Positions 1 through 7,465 of a stretch of DNA of 36,365 nucleotides are shown here, piece by piece. The stretch comes from Oscillospiraceae bacterium (GTDB lineage Bacteria; Bacillota; Clostridia; Oscillospirales; Ruminococcaceae), in contig JAAVIF010000070.1 in NCBI GenBank assembly GCA_014799365.1, positions 1-36,365 on the forward strand. The letters run 5' to 3'. The notes under the pieces were generated by a model. The model was not told the DNA's origin, did no database searches, and worked only from the letters and a program-made list of their open reading frames with translations. The position numbers and the translations under genes were made by a program. The first letter of the stretch is position 1. Every line of letters begins with the position of its first letter.

Positions 1-16
1 GGCGGATATGTACGTT

Positions 17-120
17 CAATACAATATCTGAGGGAGCTTCGCTCCCTCACGCTGCCGCTATTGCGGCAGCGCATTTAAAAAGTAGCTTGTCTACTTTTTA
101 AATGGATATTAGTATTATTA
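17..120. repeat. Composite palindromic element R1 (three tandem hairpins)
   Basis: Three perfect hairpins lie in tandem: a 9-bp stem (29-37 with 41-49), an 8-bp stem (51-58 with 63-70) and a 14-bp stem (72-85 with 91-104, loop CTTGT). They are bracketed by near-inverted ends, AATACAATATC at 17-27 and GATATTAGTATT at 105-116, which match except for one missing base. The ends match the termini of the other elements in this window, but the conserved CACCC core is not present here. No gene is seen in 1-314. At 132-146 there is also a short palindrome (TGAAAGT/ACTTTCA). Confidence 0.65.
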
Positions 121-210
121 GTGAATCGCTGTGAAAGTTACTTTCATAGATTAAGACAATGTTTCTTGAAAAATCTTACATGTTTTTAAAAATTTTTTTG
201 GAAATTTGCC

Positions 211-317
211 GTATTATTAAAATCGGGGCTGTCGTTTTAGGACAGTCCCCCATGCTTAATCCAATCCCTTTAAAACTGTGAGTATTTCGTCAGTTTAAAA
301 ACGGATTGGTATAATTA
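211..317 (-). repeat. Double-hairpin element R2
   Basis: Hairpin one pairs 225-233 with 241-250 (GGGGCTGTC with GACAGTCCCC, one bulge). Hairpin two pairs 261-278 with 291-309 around a 12-base loop (279-290). The outer part reads CCAATCC on the left and GGATTGG on the right, followed by TATAATTA. Read on the minus strand, the stem top and loop match elements R5, R7 and R8 (ACTGACG...TCACAGT). The linker between the hairpins differs from the usual CACCC core. The stop codon of the minus-strand gene ending at 315 lies at the element edge. Confidence 0.7.
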
Positions 318-797
318 TTCCCGGCTTCTTTTATCCTTTGCCGCGATTCTTACCGCCGCTTTGGTCATTTCCTTTATCACCCTCGGCCGCAGCTTTTCGC
401 ACTTTTCAAAATACTCCTCTTCATCACGTGCAAATTCGGGTCTTATTGTTTCTATCGCGCTTCTGGTAAGCTCCCACAGATTGCTGTCCGTGGGCGTCAG
501 ATTGAATCGGTCGACTACCGTTTTCAGTTCTTGATTTATAAGCTCACCAACAATAAAGGTAAAGCCCCGCATTACCGAGGGCGGCTCCTCCTGCGGCGGT
601 TCGGGCGCAGAAGACTGAAATTCCTCTACGGGCAGTCCCGTAAGCTCCGACATCTCTTCCGCGATAGTCACCGTGGGCGGCTTTAACAGCGGAGGTGCTT
701 TTCCCTTTAACTCTTGAAGAGAGGGGGAAACCATTTTCTTGACGGGCTCGGTGCCTACTAAATCAAGTACGTGTTTGGTTTTCGCGCTTCGTGCCAT
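315..797 (-). CDS. Hypothetical protein, 160 aa, downstream of ParA
   Basis: I do not recognise the family. The N-terminal ~75 residues are proline-rich and probably flexible (runs such as APEPPQEEPPS). Residues ~76-155 look like a compact helical domain rich in charged residues (GFTFIVGELINQEL, then NLWELTRSAIETIRPEF and EEYFEKCEKLRPRVIKEM). There is no signal peptide or membrane segment. The ATG at 797 is preceded on the minus strand by AAAGGAGAG with about 9 bases of spacing, which supports the start. It lies 115 bp downstream of the ParA-like gene on the same strand, in the place where a ParB-type partner often sits, but no ParB motif is visible. A distant resemblance to ComFB-like small proteins was considered and not accepted. 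A partner or adaptor of the ParA is an inference from position only. Confidence 0.75.
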   Translation of the reverse strand: MARSAKTKHVLDLVGTEPVKKMVSPSLQELKGKAPPLLKPPTVTIAEEMSELTGLPVEEFQSSAPEPPQEEPPSVMRGFTFIVGELINQELKTVVDRFNLTPTDSNLWELTRSAIETIRPEFARDEEEYFEKCEKLRPRVIKEMTKAAVRIAAKDKRSRE

Positions 798-912
798 GAT
801 TTGCCGCTCTCCTTTAATTTTTGGTTAAAAATGGGATTGCCCCCCGAACCTTTTCAAATCATCCGTTACATTTTAATTTGAAATACAGTAAAATATAACT
901 GCATCGTAAAAT

Positions 913-1746
913 TTAATACTCCTGTTCTTCGGGCAGCGGGTGCTTTCTCGGTCTTCCCCTGCCCTGCTTCTTTTCGACTCTTACGGGTTTTTCCATACCC
1001 AATACCTCATATATAAGGTCGGTATATTCCTTTGCCGCCTTAGACTTAGGCGCGTACTCCATAATGGTTTTGGCGTGTGCGGGTGCTTCCGCGATAACGA
1101 CGCTGTTGCTTATCTTCTGTTCAAACACGTCCGTATCAAGCTGCTCCGCGATCATATTAGCCAAGTCCTCAACCTCCTTGGTCAATATAAGACGGGGATT
1201 GTACTTGTTGAGCAGTATACCTCTTATTTCAAGCGTTTTATTATAGTACTTCTTTACCGCAAAAATAGTTTCCTTAAGCTGTGCGATCCCTTGCAGGGAA
1301 AGTATTTCGGGCACCATTGGTATGATCAGCTCGTTAGCCGCGGTATACGCGTTTATGGTGAGAATAGACAGGGCCGGCGGCGTATCTATAATAATGAAGT
1401 CGTAGTCGTTTTCCACGGAACCCAGCTGTTCTCTGAGTATATATTCCCTGCCGACCGTTGTCAGCTCCAGCTCGCAGCCCGATAAGAGAATATTTGCGGG
1501 AACAACGTCGCAGCAGCCCACATGCTGAACAGTGTCGTAAAGGTTTACGGTACCCTTGAAAACATCGTAAATAGTATAGCAGTCGTCTGCGTTCGCGCCC
1601 AAGCTGAACGAAAGGTTTCCCTGAGGATCCAGGTCTATCGCCAAAACCCTGTTGTTCATCGCGGTAAGACATCCGCAAAGCGAGCTGCAGGTGGTTGTCT
1701 TTCCCACACCGCCCTTTTGATTTGTAACGGCAATCACTTTCGCCAT
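913..1746 (-). CDS. ParA/Soj-family ATPase with AT-hook-like C-terminus
   Basis: The protein has 277 residues. The deviant Walker A motif KGGVGKTT is at residues 11-18, the Walker A' region IDLDPQGN at ~37-44, and the Walker B region FIIIDTPP at ~115-123. These define the ParA/Soj/MinD ATPase superfamily, in the short form without an N-terminal DNA-binding domain. ParA proteins form ATP-dependent dimers on the nucleoid and position plasmids, chromosomes, chemoreceptor arrays or flagella. The C-terminus extends past the ATPase fold and ends in a basic stretch with RGRP at ~263-266, an AT-hook-like motif that could add DNA binding. No parB is next to it; the downstream gene encodes an unknown 160-aa protein. 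It is Soj-like rather than FlhG-like: the P-loop begins at residue 11 and there is no FlhF-activating N-terminal extension. The ribosome binding site before ATG 1746 is weak (A-rich). Confidence 0.93.
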   Translation of the reverse strand: MAKVIAVTNQKGGVGKTTTCSSLCGCLTAMNNRVLAIDLDPQGNLSFSLGANADDCYTIYDVFKGTVNLYDTVQHVGCCDVVPANILLSGCELELTTVGREYILREQLGSVENDYDFIIIDTPPALSILTINAYTAANELIIPMVPEILSLQGIAQLKETIFAVKKYYNKTLEIRGILLNKYNPRLILTKEVEDLANMIAEQLDTDVFEQKISNSVVIAEAPAHAKTIMEYAPKSKAAKEYTDLIYEVLGMEKPVRVEKKQGRGRPRKHPLPEEQEY

Positions 1747-2095
1747 ATTTTCTTTTTTGCTTAAAGCCGATCCCCCGAAAATCGAAATTTATCCCTTTTT
1801 CTTTTTCGGTACGTCTTCTTTAAGCTTCTCCTTTTTTGTTTTTGTTTCGGCTTCCTCAGAACCGTATCAACAAAACCCGCACGTGTCCTTCGGCGGCTTT
1901 TATGAAATAGGTTTCCCGCTTTCCCTGCACGGAAGCCCTGTCTTTATTTTACAGCAAACCTGTCATAAGCCGACGAAACACCGTACAAGCATACAGTCTT
2001 AGTGCGGTGTTTCTCTTTTTTTATTTTTCCTTTCACAAGGGGCAGTACCCGGAGTTTATGAGAAAATCCGCGGTGTAAGCTCTTCGTTTTTTCGA
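1747..2095. other. Intergenic region between diguanylate cyclase and parA
   Basis: This 349-bp gap holds no convincing intact gene. It contains a plus-strand terminator (listed separately) and, on the minus strand, A-rich sequence ahead of parA. One minus-strand frame reads a protein-like lysine/glutamate-rich tail ending at about 1791 (EEAETKTKKEKLKEDVPKKK), but further upstream this frame has stop codons and no start. It may be the remnant of a decayed gene or a chance reading of A-rich DNA. Confidence 0.4.
1975..2030 (+). terminator. Rho-independent terminator on plus strand, no clear gene upstream
   Basis: GAAACACCGTAC (1975-1986) pairs with GTGCGGTGTTTC (2002-2013) to give a 12-bp stem with one G-T wobble and a 15-16 base loop. 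A T-rich tract (CTCTTTTTTTATTTTT) follows at once on the plus strand. Both flanking genes run on the minus strand, where no T-tract follows the stem, so the terminator does not serve them. Confidence 0.7.
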
Positions 2096-4087
2096 TTAAA
2101 TTATCGTATTTCCCATATCGAGATCGGGTGCGGAGGAGGGATCGTAAATGTGATAGTTGGACTTGCCGTTTTTCTTAACGAAGTACATTGCTTCGTCCGC
2201 CGCGCCTACCAGTTTTTCGGCGTTGGTTCCGTGTTCGGGAGCAAGCGCGATGCCTATGCTGGCGTTGACGTTAAGGATTACCTTTGCGGTCTCACAGTTA
2301 TATCCCGAATACAAAGCGTCTATGATGCTCATTGAGAAATCGTCGCAGTTTTCGACCTTATCCTTGCCCGTTACGCAAAGCACAAATTCGTCTCCGCCGA
2401 AGCGTCCGGCGATTCCGTCCTTGCCCACGCATTCCTTGATAGTGTCTGAAACATACTTGATAACTTCGTCGCCTACATTGTGTCCGTAACGGTCGTTGAT
2501 AAACTTGAAATCGTCTACGTCGATAAACAGTATAGCGTATTTTTCGTTTGCTCTCTTAAGATCAAGTATTTTTTGCAGCTCCTTAAGGAAGGTGCTTCTG
2601 TTGTAAAGCTGTGACAGGAAATCGTAGCTTGCCTTCTGGGAAAGCTGAAGACTGGATTTCTTCTTGTTGTTGATGTCGGTCACCATTCCCATGATTTTTA
2701 TTACGGAGCCGCTTCTGTTGGAAACCGCGCTTGTTTTGATATTGACCCAGATTTCCGTATTGTTCTTGGTCTTGACCAAAAATTCGTTTTCGACGTATTC
2801 TCTCAGACCCTCGTTAAGTGCGTTCATATCTTTAACAAAGTGTCTTGCGTCCACCTCGCTCATAAGGGAAGCAAGGAAAGAATTGTCGAAAATATTTGCC
2901 CTTTCATAATCCAAAGCAAAAGTATCCTTGAAGTTCTGGGAAACGAAAAGCGATTTTTCGTTCAGATCCCATTCAAACAGCATGCTTTCCGACAGCGAAG
3001 CAATAGTTCTGTGTACGTCCTCCGAAACGTAAAATTCGTCCAGCAGCGAGTTAAAGGCTTCGGAAATAACTTGGAATTCATACGCCTTAAAATTGGGCAG
3101 ACGCTTTTGGCGGTCGCCCGCGTTGATTTCTTCCATAGCCGAGGTCACCATGCCGATAGGGGTAATGGCGCGGCGGTATATAGCGAAAGCAATAATAGAG
3201 TCTATTACGATAAATACCGCAAACACGATAAGACCGATTATCAGCACGGGAATTACGTCGAACGAAGCGGCGGAAGCGGGATAGTAAGCGATCCAGAGCC
3301 ATTCGCTGTCGCTTATCCTTCCGTACGCGCCGTAGTAGCCGTTTTGGTCAAAGGCGGCGTATCTGTTGTTTTCTCCGATGCTTGCAAGCGAATCGGCGGT
3401 TATATTTGCGGGAATCTCCCAGTCGGAGCTTCTTACAACGTTTCCGTTAACGTTAAGCGCGTTCCCTGAGGCGTCCATAAAGGTGATGACGCCCTTTGTA
3501 TTGAAAAACGAAGTGGAGTTGAGACTTACGCAAAGCGGCATAGTGTCAATTACCGCGCCGATATAGCCTTTTCCGCCGGTAGCGGTGGTGATCTCTCTGA
3601 TTATGTAAATGTAGCTTGCTGTACCCTCATATTTAGCGTTATCAAAGGAAATATCGCTTATATAAAAGCTGTTTTCGGATACTGCCGACAGCTTGTCAAA
3701 ATCCTTGTAGGTCTGTGAAAGCGAGCTTTGCTCCGCGGCGGCGACCGAGTAACCGTTGCTGTCCATAATTATCAGATCCTTAAGCGTTGAATCCGACTGT
3801 ACGCGGGAGACAAGCAGTTCGTCCACCTTGTCTTTGATAGCGTTGTAATCTCCGCCCGCCGCGCGTTTTATAATATCCATCTGACCCATTGTCGCCAGAT
3901 CGGTGGAATATCGGTCAAATATAATCGTCTGAGACTTTGCGGCACTGTAAGAGACAGAGGCGGTCTCGTTTGCCACCATTTCGCCGTAAAAGCTTTCGTA
4001 GCCCGCGCTTCCTATGATACCGACTATCAAAGCGGGCAGCACTATTGACGAGATGATTAAGATTTTGAACACTGTTTTCAGTTTCAT
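2096..4087 (-). CDS. Membrane sensor diguanylate cyclase (Cache-HAMP-PAS-GGDEF)
   Basis: The protein has 663 residues and is predicted to make c-di-GMP from two GTP in response to an extracellular signal. A membrane helix lies at ~8-28, followed by an extracytoplasmic dCache-like sensor (~30-270), a second helix at ~275-303 (VLIIGLIVFAVFIVIDSIIA), a HAMP-like segment, a PAS-like domain (~365-480, SMLFEWDLNEKSLFVSQNF) and a GGDEF domain. The signature RFGGDEF ends at ~568, so the active-site motif is intact. The preceding GTP-binding region (FIDVDDFKFINDRYGHNVGD) is also intact. I see no RxxD inhibitory site in the usual place before GGDEF. The start ATG at 4087 gives a normal N-terminus, although the AGGAAGG sequence upstream is rather distant. 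It is co-directional with and 109 bp downstream of a PilZ gene, so signal producer and receptor are neighbours. Confidence 0.95.
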   Translation of the reverse strand: MKLKTVFKILIISSIVLPALIVGIIGSAGYESFYGEMVANETASVSYSAAKSQTIIFDRYSTDLATMGQMDIIKRAAGGDYNAIKDKVDELLVSRVQSDSTLKDLIIMDSNGYSVAAAEQSSLSQTYKDFDKLSAVSENSFYISDISFDNAKYEGTASYIYIIREITTATGGKGYIGAVIDTMPLCVSLNSTSFFNTKGVITFMDASGNALNVNGNVVRSSDWEIPANITADSLASIGENNRYAAFDQNGYYGAYGRISDSEWLWIAYYPASAASFDVIPVLIIGLIVFAVFIVIDSIIAFAIYRRAITPIGMVTSAMEEINAGDRQKRLPNFKAYEFQVISEAFNSLLDEFYVSEDVHRTIASLSESMLFEWDLNEKSLFVSQNFKDTFALDYERANIFDNSFLASLMSEVDARHFVKDMNALNEGLREYVENEFLVKTKNNTEIWVNIKTSAVSNRSGSVIKIMGMVTDINNKKKSSLQLSQKASYDFLSQLYNRSTFLKELQKILDLKRANEKYAILFIDVDDFKFINDRYGHNVGDEVIKYVSDTIKECVGKDGIAGRFGGDEFVLCVTGKDKVENCDDFSMSIIDALYSGYNCETAKVILNVNASIGIALAPEHGTNAEKLVGAADEAMYFVKKNGKSNYHIYDPSSAPDLDMGNTII

Positions 4088-4196
4088 AGTTTGTTTACCG
4101 GTCCTTCCTCTATAAAAGAGAATTCATTTAATAAAATGTATAAACAAGATTTACGACGGTCAAGAGCTTTTTTTCACGCCTCTTGATCACCGCATG

Positions 4197-4862
4197 TTAC
4201 GTATCCTCGCTTTTAAGGTTGTCAAGCTGTACCCTGAACACATATTTTGCAAAGGTCTCTTCAACCGCGGGGGTTATATTCGTAAAGCGGCAGCCGTAGC
4301 CGGTAACGTCCCCCGCGGCATTGGTCTGCACTCTTATTATTTCAGCTCTTATATCCACATGTTTGTTTTCCAGCATGATCGTCAGCGTCAGAATATCCGC
4401 CTTTTGCAGCGGTTCATCGCATATGCAGAGGAATATCCCTCCGATATTCAGGTCCTTTATCTGTGCCATTGCCGGAGTTTCCTGCGGGATCCTTGTGCCG
4501 TTTCTTTCCACGGCGTTGATTATACAGTCAATATCCGCTTCCACCTTGTAATATCTGCGGCGTTCCTCCATAACGCGAGAATTTGCCGTTTTCATCACCA
4601 CATTAAGCTGGTAATCCGTGGAAACGGTCACGTATGACGGGTATTTTACCCGTTCGCCGCTTTTCATTTGCGCAATAACGTCGACCTCGTTTCCCGTTTC
4701 GACCTCGGGAAGACCGCGGCCTTTTATTATCAGCAGCATATCCGATCTTCCGGTGTGGCTGTTTTGCAGCGAAAACTGTTTATTTGTAGCGGAAATGATC
4801 TTCGCGTGTGTTTCATCGGGAGTCAAAATATCAAGCTTGACTATCCGTTCTCTTGAAAGCAT
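4197..4862 (-). CDS. PilZ-domain c-di-GMP receptor (YcgR-like architecture)
   Basis: The protein has 221 residues. Residues ~1-105 form an N-terminal domain like that of YcgR/YpfA-type proteins. The PilZ domain starts at ERRRYYKV (~111-118) and has the second motif DLNIGG (~148-153). These correspond to the RxxxR and (D/N)xSxxG c-di-GMP-binding motifs, with Lys for the last Arg and Asn for Ser, so binding is likely but should be checked. Proteins of this family bind c-di-GMP and slow the motor by touching MotA or the rotor, which fits a gene beside a flagellar operon. The start at 4862 is preferred because AGGAGA lies about 7 bases upstream on the minus strand; a longer form from 4901 lacks a ribosome binding site. 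A candidate promoter lies at 5078-5106. Confidence 0.9.
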   Translation of the reverse strand: MLSRERIVKLDILTPDETHAKIISATNKQFSLQNSHTGRSDMLLIIKGRGLPEVETGNEVDVIAQMKSGERVKYPSYVTVSTDYQLNVVMKTANSRVMEERRRYYKVEADIDCIINAVERNGTRIPQETPAMAQIKDLNIGGIFLCICDEPLQKADILTLTIMLENKHVDIRAEIIRVQTNAAGDVTGYGCRFTNITPAVEETFAKYVFRVQLDNLKSEDT

Positions 4863-5077
4863 ATAAATTCTCCTAAAAAAGCTTGTGTATGATAATGTCA
4901 AAAACCGACTTACAGCTTCATGCTGTGAGGTATCTTATTTTTGCGGTATGCCGAGTCCGCTTTTCCGAAATATTGTCTTTTTCTTTTGGTGTAAAATTTA
5001 TGGAACCGCAATCGTAAAAGCCGCTGTCGGATCAAAAAATTTTTTTTACATTGGCGCAGCGTATAAGATATAAAACA

Positions 5078-5106
5078 ATTATACCTTAATTTTTCGGATA
5101 AATCAA
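5078..5106 (-). promoter_or_regulatory. Sigma-A-like promoter for pilZ / diguanylate cyclase
   Basis: On the minus strand TTGATT (plus 5101-5106) and TATAAT (plus 5078-5083) are separated by exactly 17 bases. Transcription would start near 5070 and give a leader of about 200 nt before the PilZ start. I looked for a c-di-GMP riboswitch in this leader and saw none; only a small ACAGC/GCTGT hairpin is present. Confidence 0.65.
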
Positions 5107-5230
5107 GGGGTTATATTGAAATTTGATAAAAATATTATAAAAAAATTTTTAAATTTCTGTAAATTTGCGATAAAAAAATTATCCTATGTGATAATTACCG
5201 AAATTTTCCGTATATGTATATTTTTTCTTC

Positions 5231-5260
5231 TTTACAACAGCACCCCAAATATAGTATAAT
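5231..5260 (+). promoter_or_regulatory. Sigma-A-like promoter for the 5320 gene
   Basis: TTTACA (5231-5236) and TATAAT (5255-5260) are spaced by 18 bases, about 60 bp upstream of the ATG at 5320. The surrounding 4863-5319 interval is very A/T-rich, contains no gene, and also holds the divergent minus-strand promoter. Confidence 0.6.
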
Positions 5261-5319
5261 ATTCTCAGAGAAACTAAAATCAAGGAGATTTTAGGAGAAA
5301 AAAACGGAAAGGCGGCGTT

Positions 5320-6045
5320 ATGGACACTTATTTTCATTCATACACCGAAAAGTACATAAAACGCCGCACAAGGGCTATCGTTCTCACCGTAACTCCTCTT
5401 GCGCAGTTTTGCATGATGATCATCTGGGCGTTGATGTTCAACATGAAGCTTGTCACAGACCGCGATTTTTTTCTTTCCTGCGCCGCGGCGGTAGGCGCGT
5501 GCGTTCTTGCGGGCATGCTGCTTTGCTGGATATACTGCGCCGTATGCGAGCGTTACATAAGGACAAACCGGCGTTATACCTATTTTGAGGTGCTTCAAAA
5601 GGCGGCGGTGTTCAGCAAATACAAAGGAAGCTATACGCTTTTCGGCAAAAGGACCGTTCTGCGTGAGGTGTGCGTTATACCGCTGAAAAATTACGACAGG
5701 GCGTATCTTGACGAAAGAAAAAAGCATTTAATTTTGATCGGAGAAATAAGAATTTATCAGGGAGAAAGCAACGGTCTGGGCTATCATGTAAAGGACGGTT
5801 TTCCCGTATTTGACAAGTGGTGGTACAACGAGGCGGAAAAGTCCTATAAAAAGGAGGGATTTATACGTCTGCCAATGGATTTTGAGCATCCCGGCAGGAT
5901 CGCCGCGGCTTTGGATACCGCCAAAAGAGAATTTGAAAGGATACCTCCCAAAAAAGAATACGTTTTCAAGGAGGCGGATATAGTGCGCAAGCGCAGAGAG
6001 CTGAAAAGACTCGCCGAAGCGGCGCGGTATACGGTGAATTGGTAA
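5320..6045 (+). CDS. Hypothetical membrane protein, two N-terminal helices
   Basis: The protein has 241 residues and I do not recognise its family. Two hydrophobic helices are visible, at ~19-40 (AIVLTVTPLAQFCMMIIWAL) and ~49-70 (FLSCAAAVGACVLAGMLLCWIY). A soluble domain of ~165 residues follows. It is rich in aromatic and basic residues, with a KKEGFIRLPMDFEHPGRIA segment and a basic C-terminal helix (ADIVRKRRELKRLAEAARY). There is no lipobox or cleavable signal, so the large domain is probably cytoplasmic. GGAAAGGCGG lies just upstream of the ATG at 5320 and supports the start. It has its own promoter, diverges from the c-di-GMP module and lies ~220 bp upstream of the flagellar operon promoter. 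A role in motility is possible from position only. Confidence 0.8.
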   Translation: MDTYFHSYTEKYIKRRTRAIVLTVTPLAQFCMMIIWALMFNMKLVTDRDFFLSCAAAVGACVLAGMLLCWIYCAVCERYIRTNRRYTYFEVLQKAAVFSKYKGSYTLFGKRTVLREVCVIPLKNYDRAYLDERKKHLILIGEIRIYQGESNGLGYHVKDGFPVFDKWWYNEAEKSYKKEGFIRLPMDFEHPGRIAAALDTAKREFERIPPKKEYVFKEADIVRKRRELKRLAEAARYTVNW

Positions 6046-6262
6046 TTTATTCTTCGTGCCGGATTTTGCGCATATTTTGCTGTGTGTTTTTCGGGGCAGC
6101 TTCAAAAATCGTGACATCAAACAAAAATTTATTGAAAAGTTTGTTGATTTTTACGAAACGTGTTTTTGTCTCTTCTCAATCAATAATATCGGCAATATAT
6201 TTTGATTCATTGGTAAAAATATAAAAATTTCACAAAATATTGCAAAAAATTTTAAAAAGCGG

Positions 6263-6291
6263 TTGTTTTTTTCTTTTTATTGTTGTATAAT
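6263..6291 (+). promoter_or_regulatory. Main flagellar operon promoter and leader
   Basis: TTGTTT (6263-6268) and TATAAT (6286-6291) are spaced by exactly 17 bases, ahead of flgB (6459). This implies a leader of about 160 nt. The gap 6046-6458 is otherwise A/T-rich and has no gene. The leader contains two related purine-rich segments (GGGGACAAAACGCGGACAG at ~6360 and GGCAGGGACGCAAAACC at ~6420) whose role is unknown. No sigma-D-type promoter is visible here. Confidence 0.65.
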
Positions 6292-6458
6292 TATCTGTAC
6301 CGTAGTTTTGTACAAGAAAGAAGCGCGAAAAATATGTACCTATTTAACAAGGACTTGCGCGGGGACAAAACGCGGACAGAAAAAAATAAATTCAAAATGA
6401 AAAAGGATATATTTATAAGGCAGGGACGCAAAACCTTTTATTTGAAAGGAGAAAGTAA

Positions 6459-6830
6459 ATGGCTCTTTTTGATACCACAGGCTTTCGCATATTGGAAGAG
6501 GGCTTGCAGATTGTCAACCAGACTCAGCGAGTGATCGAACAAAATATTGTAAATCAGGATACCCCGGGTTATAAGTGTAAGTATGTTTATTTCAGCGGCG
6601 TGCTGAGGGACAAGCTGAACGCTTCCGAGGATACTAAGTTCAAAAAGGAGCTTCATTTGTCGAGCTATATTTATACCGACGACAACACTTACGACCAGCC
6701 CGACGGAAATAATGTGGATAACGATACACAGCAGGCTTTGTTCGTTAAAAACGCACTGCTTCAGGACGCTCTTATAAATCAGATGAACAGCGAGTTTACT
6801 TTGATGCGCACCGCAATGAGCAGGAACTGA
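6459..6830 (+). CDS. flgB: Flagellar proximal rod protein FlgB
   Basis: The protein has 123 residues, normal for FlgB. The N-terminus carries the rod/hook family pattern (LEEGLQIVNQTQRVIEQNIVNQDTPGYK), with NIVNQDTPGYK corresponding to the conserved NxANxxTPGYK motif. The C-terminal heptad-type helix (DALINQMNSEFTLMRTAM) completes the D0 coiled coil. FlgB is exported by the flagellar type III system and joins the MS ring to the rod together with FliE and FlgC. It is the first gene of the operon. AAAGGAGAAAG lies just upstream of the ATG. Confidence 0.96.
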   Translation: MALFDTTGFRILEEGLQIVNQTQRVIEQNIVNQDTPGYKCKYVYFSGVLRDKLNASEDTKFKKELHLSSYIYTDDNTYDQPDGNNVDNDTQQALFVKNALLQDALINQMNSEFTLMRTAMSRN

Positions 6831-6908
6831 GCATAACCGCAAGTAATAAAGCTCGTTAAAACGCATTAGGAAAATATTTAATTACTTTGAGAAAGGAAGT
6901 TGCTTAAA

Positions 6909-7418
6909 ATGGCATTTCTCAGCAATCTTGATATAGCCGTTTCGGGGCTCAGTGCCCAAAGGCTCAGAATGGACATCATCTCCCAGAACGTAAACAACGC
7001 AACTACCACCAGAACCTCTGACGGTACGCCTTATGTAAGGCAGGTAGTGGTATTTTCGGCGGACGAAGGTTATGACAATCTTGACATAAGAGGCTTTATT
7101 AACAGAAAGACGCGTACTCTTGTTTCGGGCAAGATGCCCTTCAGCAGCGTGCTTCAAATGAGCATGTCGGAGCGAAATCAGCGTACGGGACACGGCGTTG
7201 TTGTCACCTCCATTGAGGAGGATCAGACTCCCTTGACTCCCGTTTATGATCCGTCGCACCCCGACGCGGACGAGGACGGCTACTACTATCTGCCCAATGT
7301 GGACGTAGCGGAGGAGCAGTACGACTGGATCGAGGCCAGCAACTCCTACAAGGCCAGCCTTACCATTTTCAACGGCATGAAGAAAATGGCTCAGCAGGCT
7401 TTGACGATAGGCGAGTAA
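6909..7418 (+). CDS. flgC: Flagellar proximal rod protein FlgC
   Basis: The protein has 169 residues, slightly longer than usual. The N-terminus FLSNLDIAVSGLSAQRLRMDIISQNVNNATT is the rod-protein signature, and the C-terminal helix EASNSYKASLTIFNGMKKMAQQAL is typical of FlgC. The start at 6909 is chosen because GAAAGGAAG lies about 9 bases upstream; a TTG at 6900 would leave no spacing. FlgC polymerises in the proximal rod between FlgB and FlgF/FlgG. It follows flgB by 78 bp. Confidence 0.96.
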   Translation: MAFLSNLDIAVSGLSAQRLRMDIISQNVNNATTTRTSDGTPYVRQVVVFSADEGYDNLDIRGFINRKTRTLVSGKMPFSSVLQMSMSERNQRTGHGVVVTSIEEDQTPLTPVYDPSHPDADEDGYYYLPNVDVAEEQYDWIEASNSYKASLTIFNGMKKMAQQALTIGE

Positions 7419-7465
7419 TTTGTTGTTTTTTGATTTTATATTATTCGCAGAAAGGAAAAAAGGTT

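Noticed and set aside
315-797. 160-aa protein as ComFB-like
   Set aside because: Only general helical character and length agree; the ComFB cysteine pattern is absent.
913-1746. ParA-like gene as FlhG (flagellar number regulator)
   Set aside because: The P-loop begins at residue 11, with no N-terminal FlhF-activating extension, and it has the Soj-type KGGVGKTT motif. It also lies outside the flhA-fliA slot.
1757-2002. Plus-strand 81-residue reading frame in the parA-cyclase gap
   Set aside because: Low-complexity Phe/Ser-rich start, no ribosome binding site, and it reads antisense through A-rich leader DNA.
6350-6440. Leader of the fla operon as a c-di-GMP (GEMM-I) riboswitch, because of GGGACGCAAAA near 6424
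   Set aside because: The motif resembles one conserved strand of GEMM-I, but the partner half with the GGTAG...GGGTTACC-like part is not visible and no paired P1-P3 architecture could be drawn.
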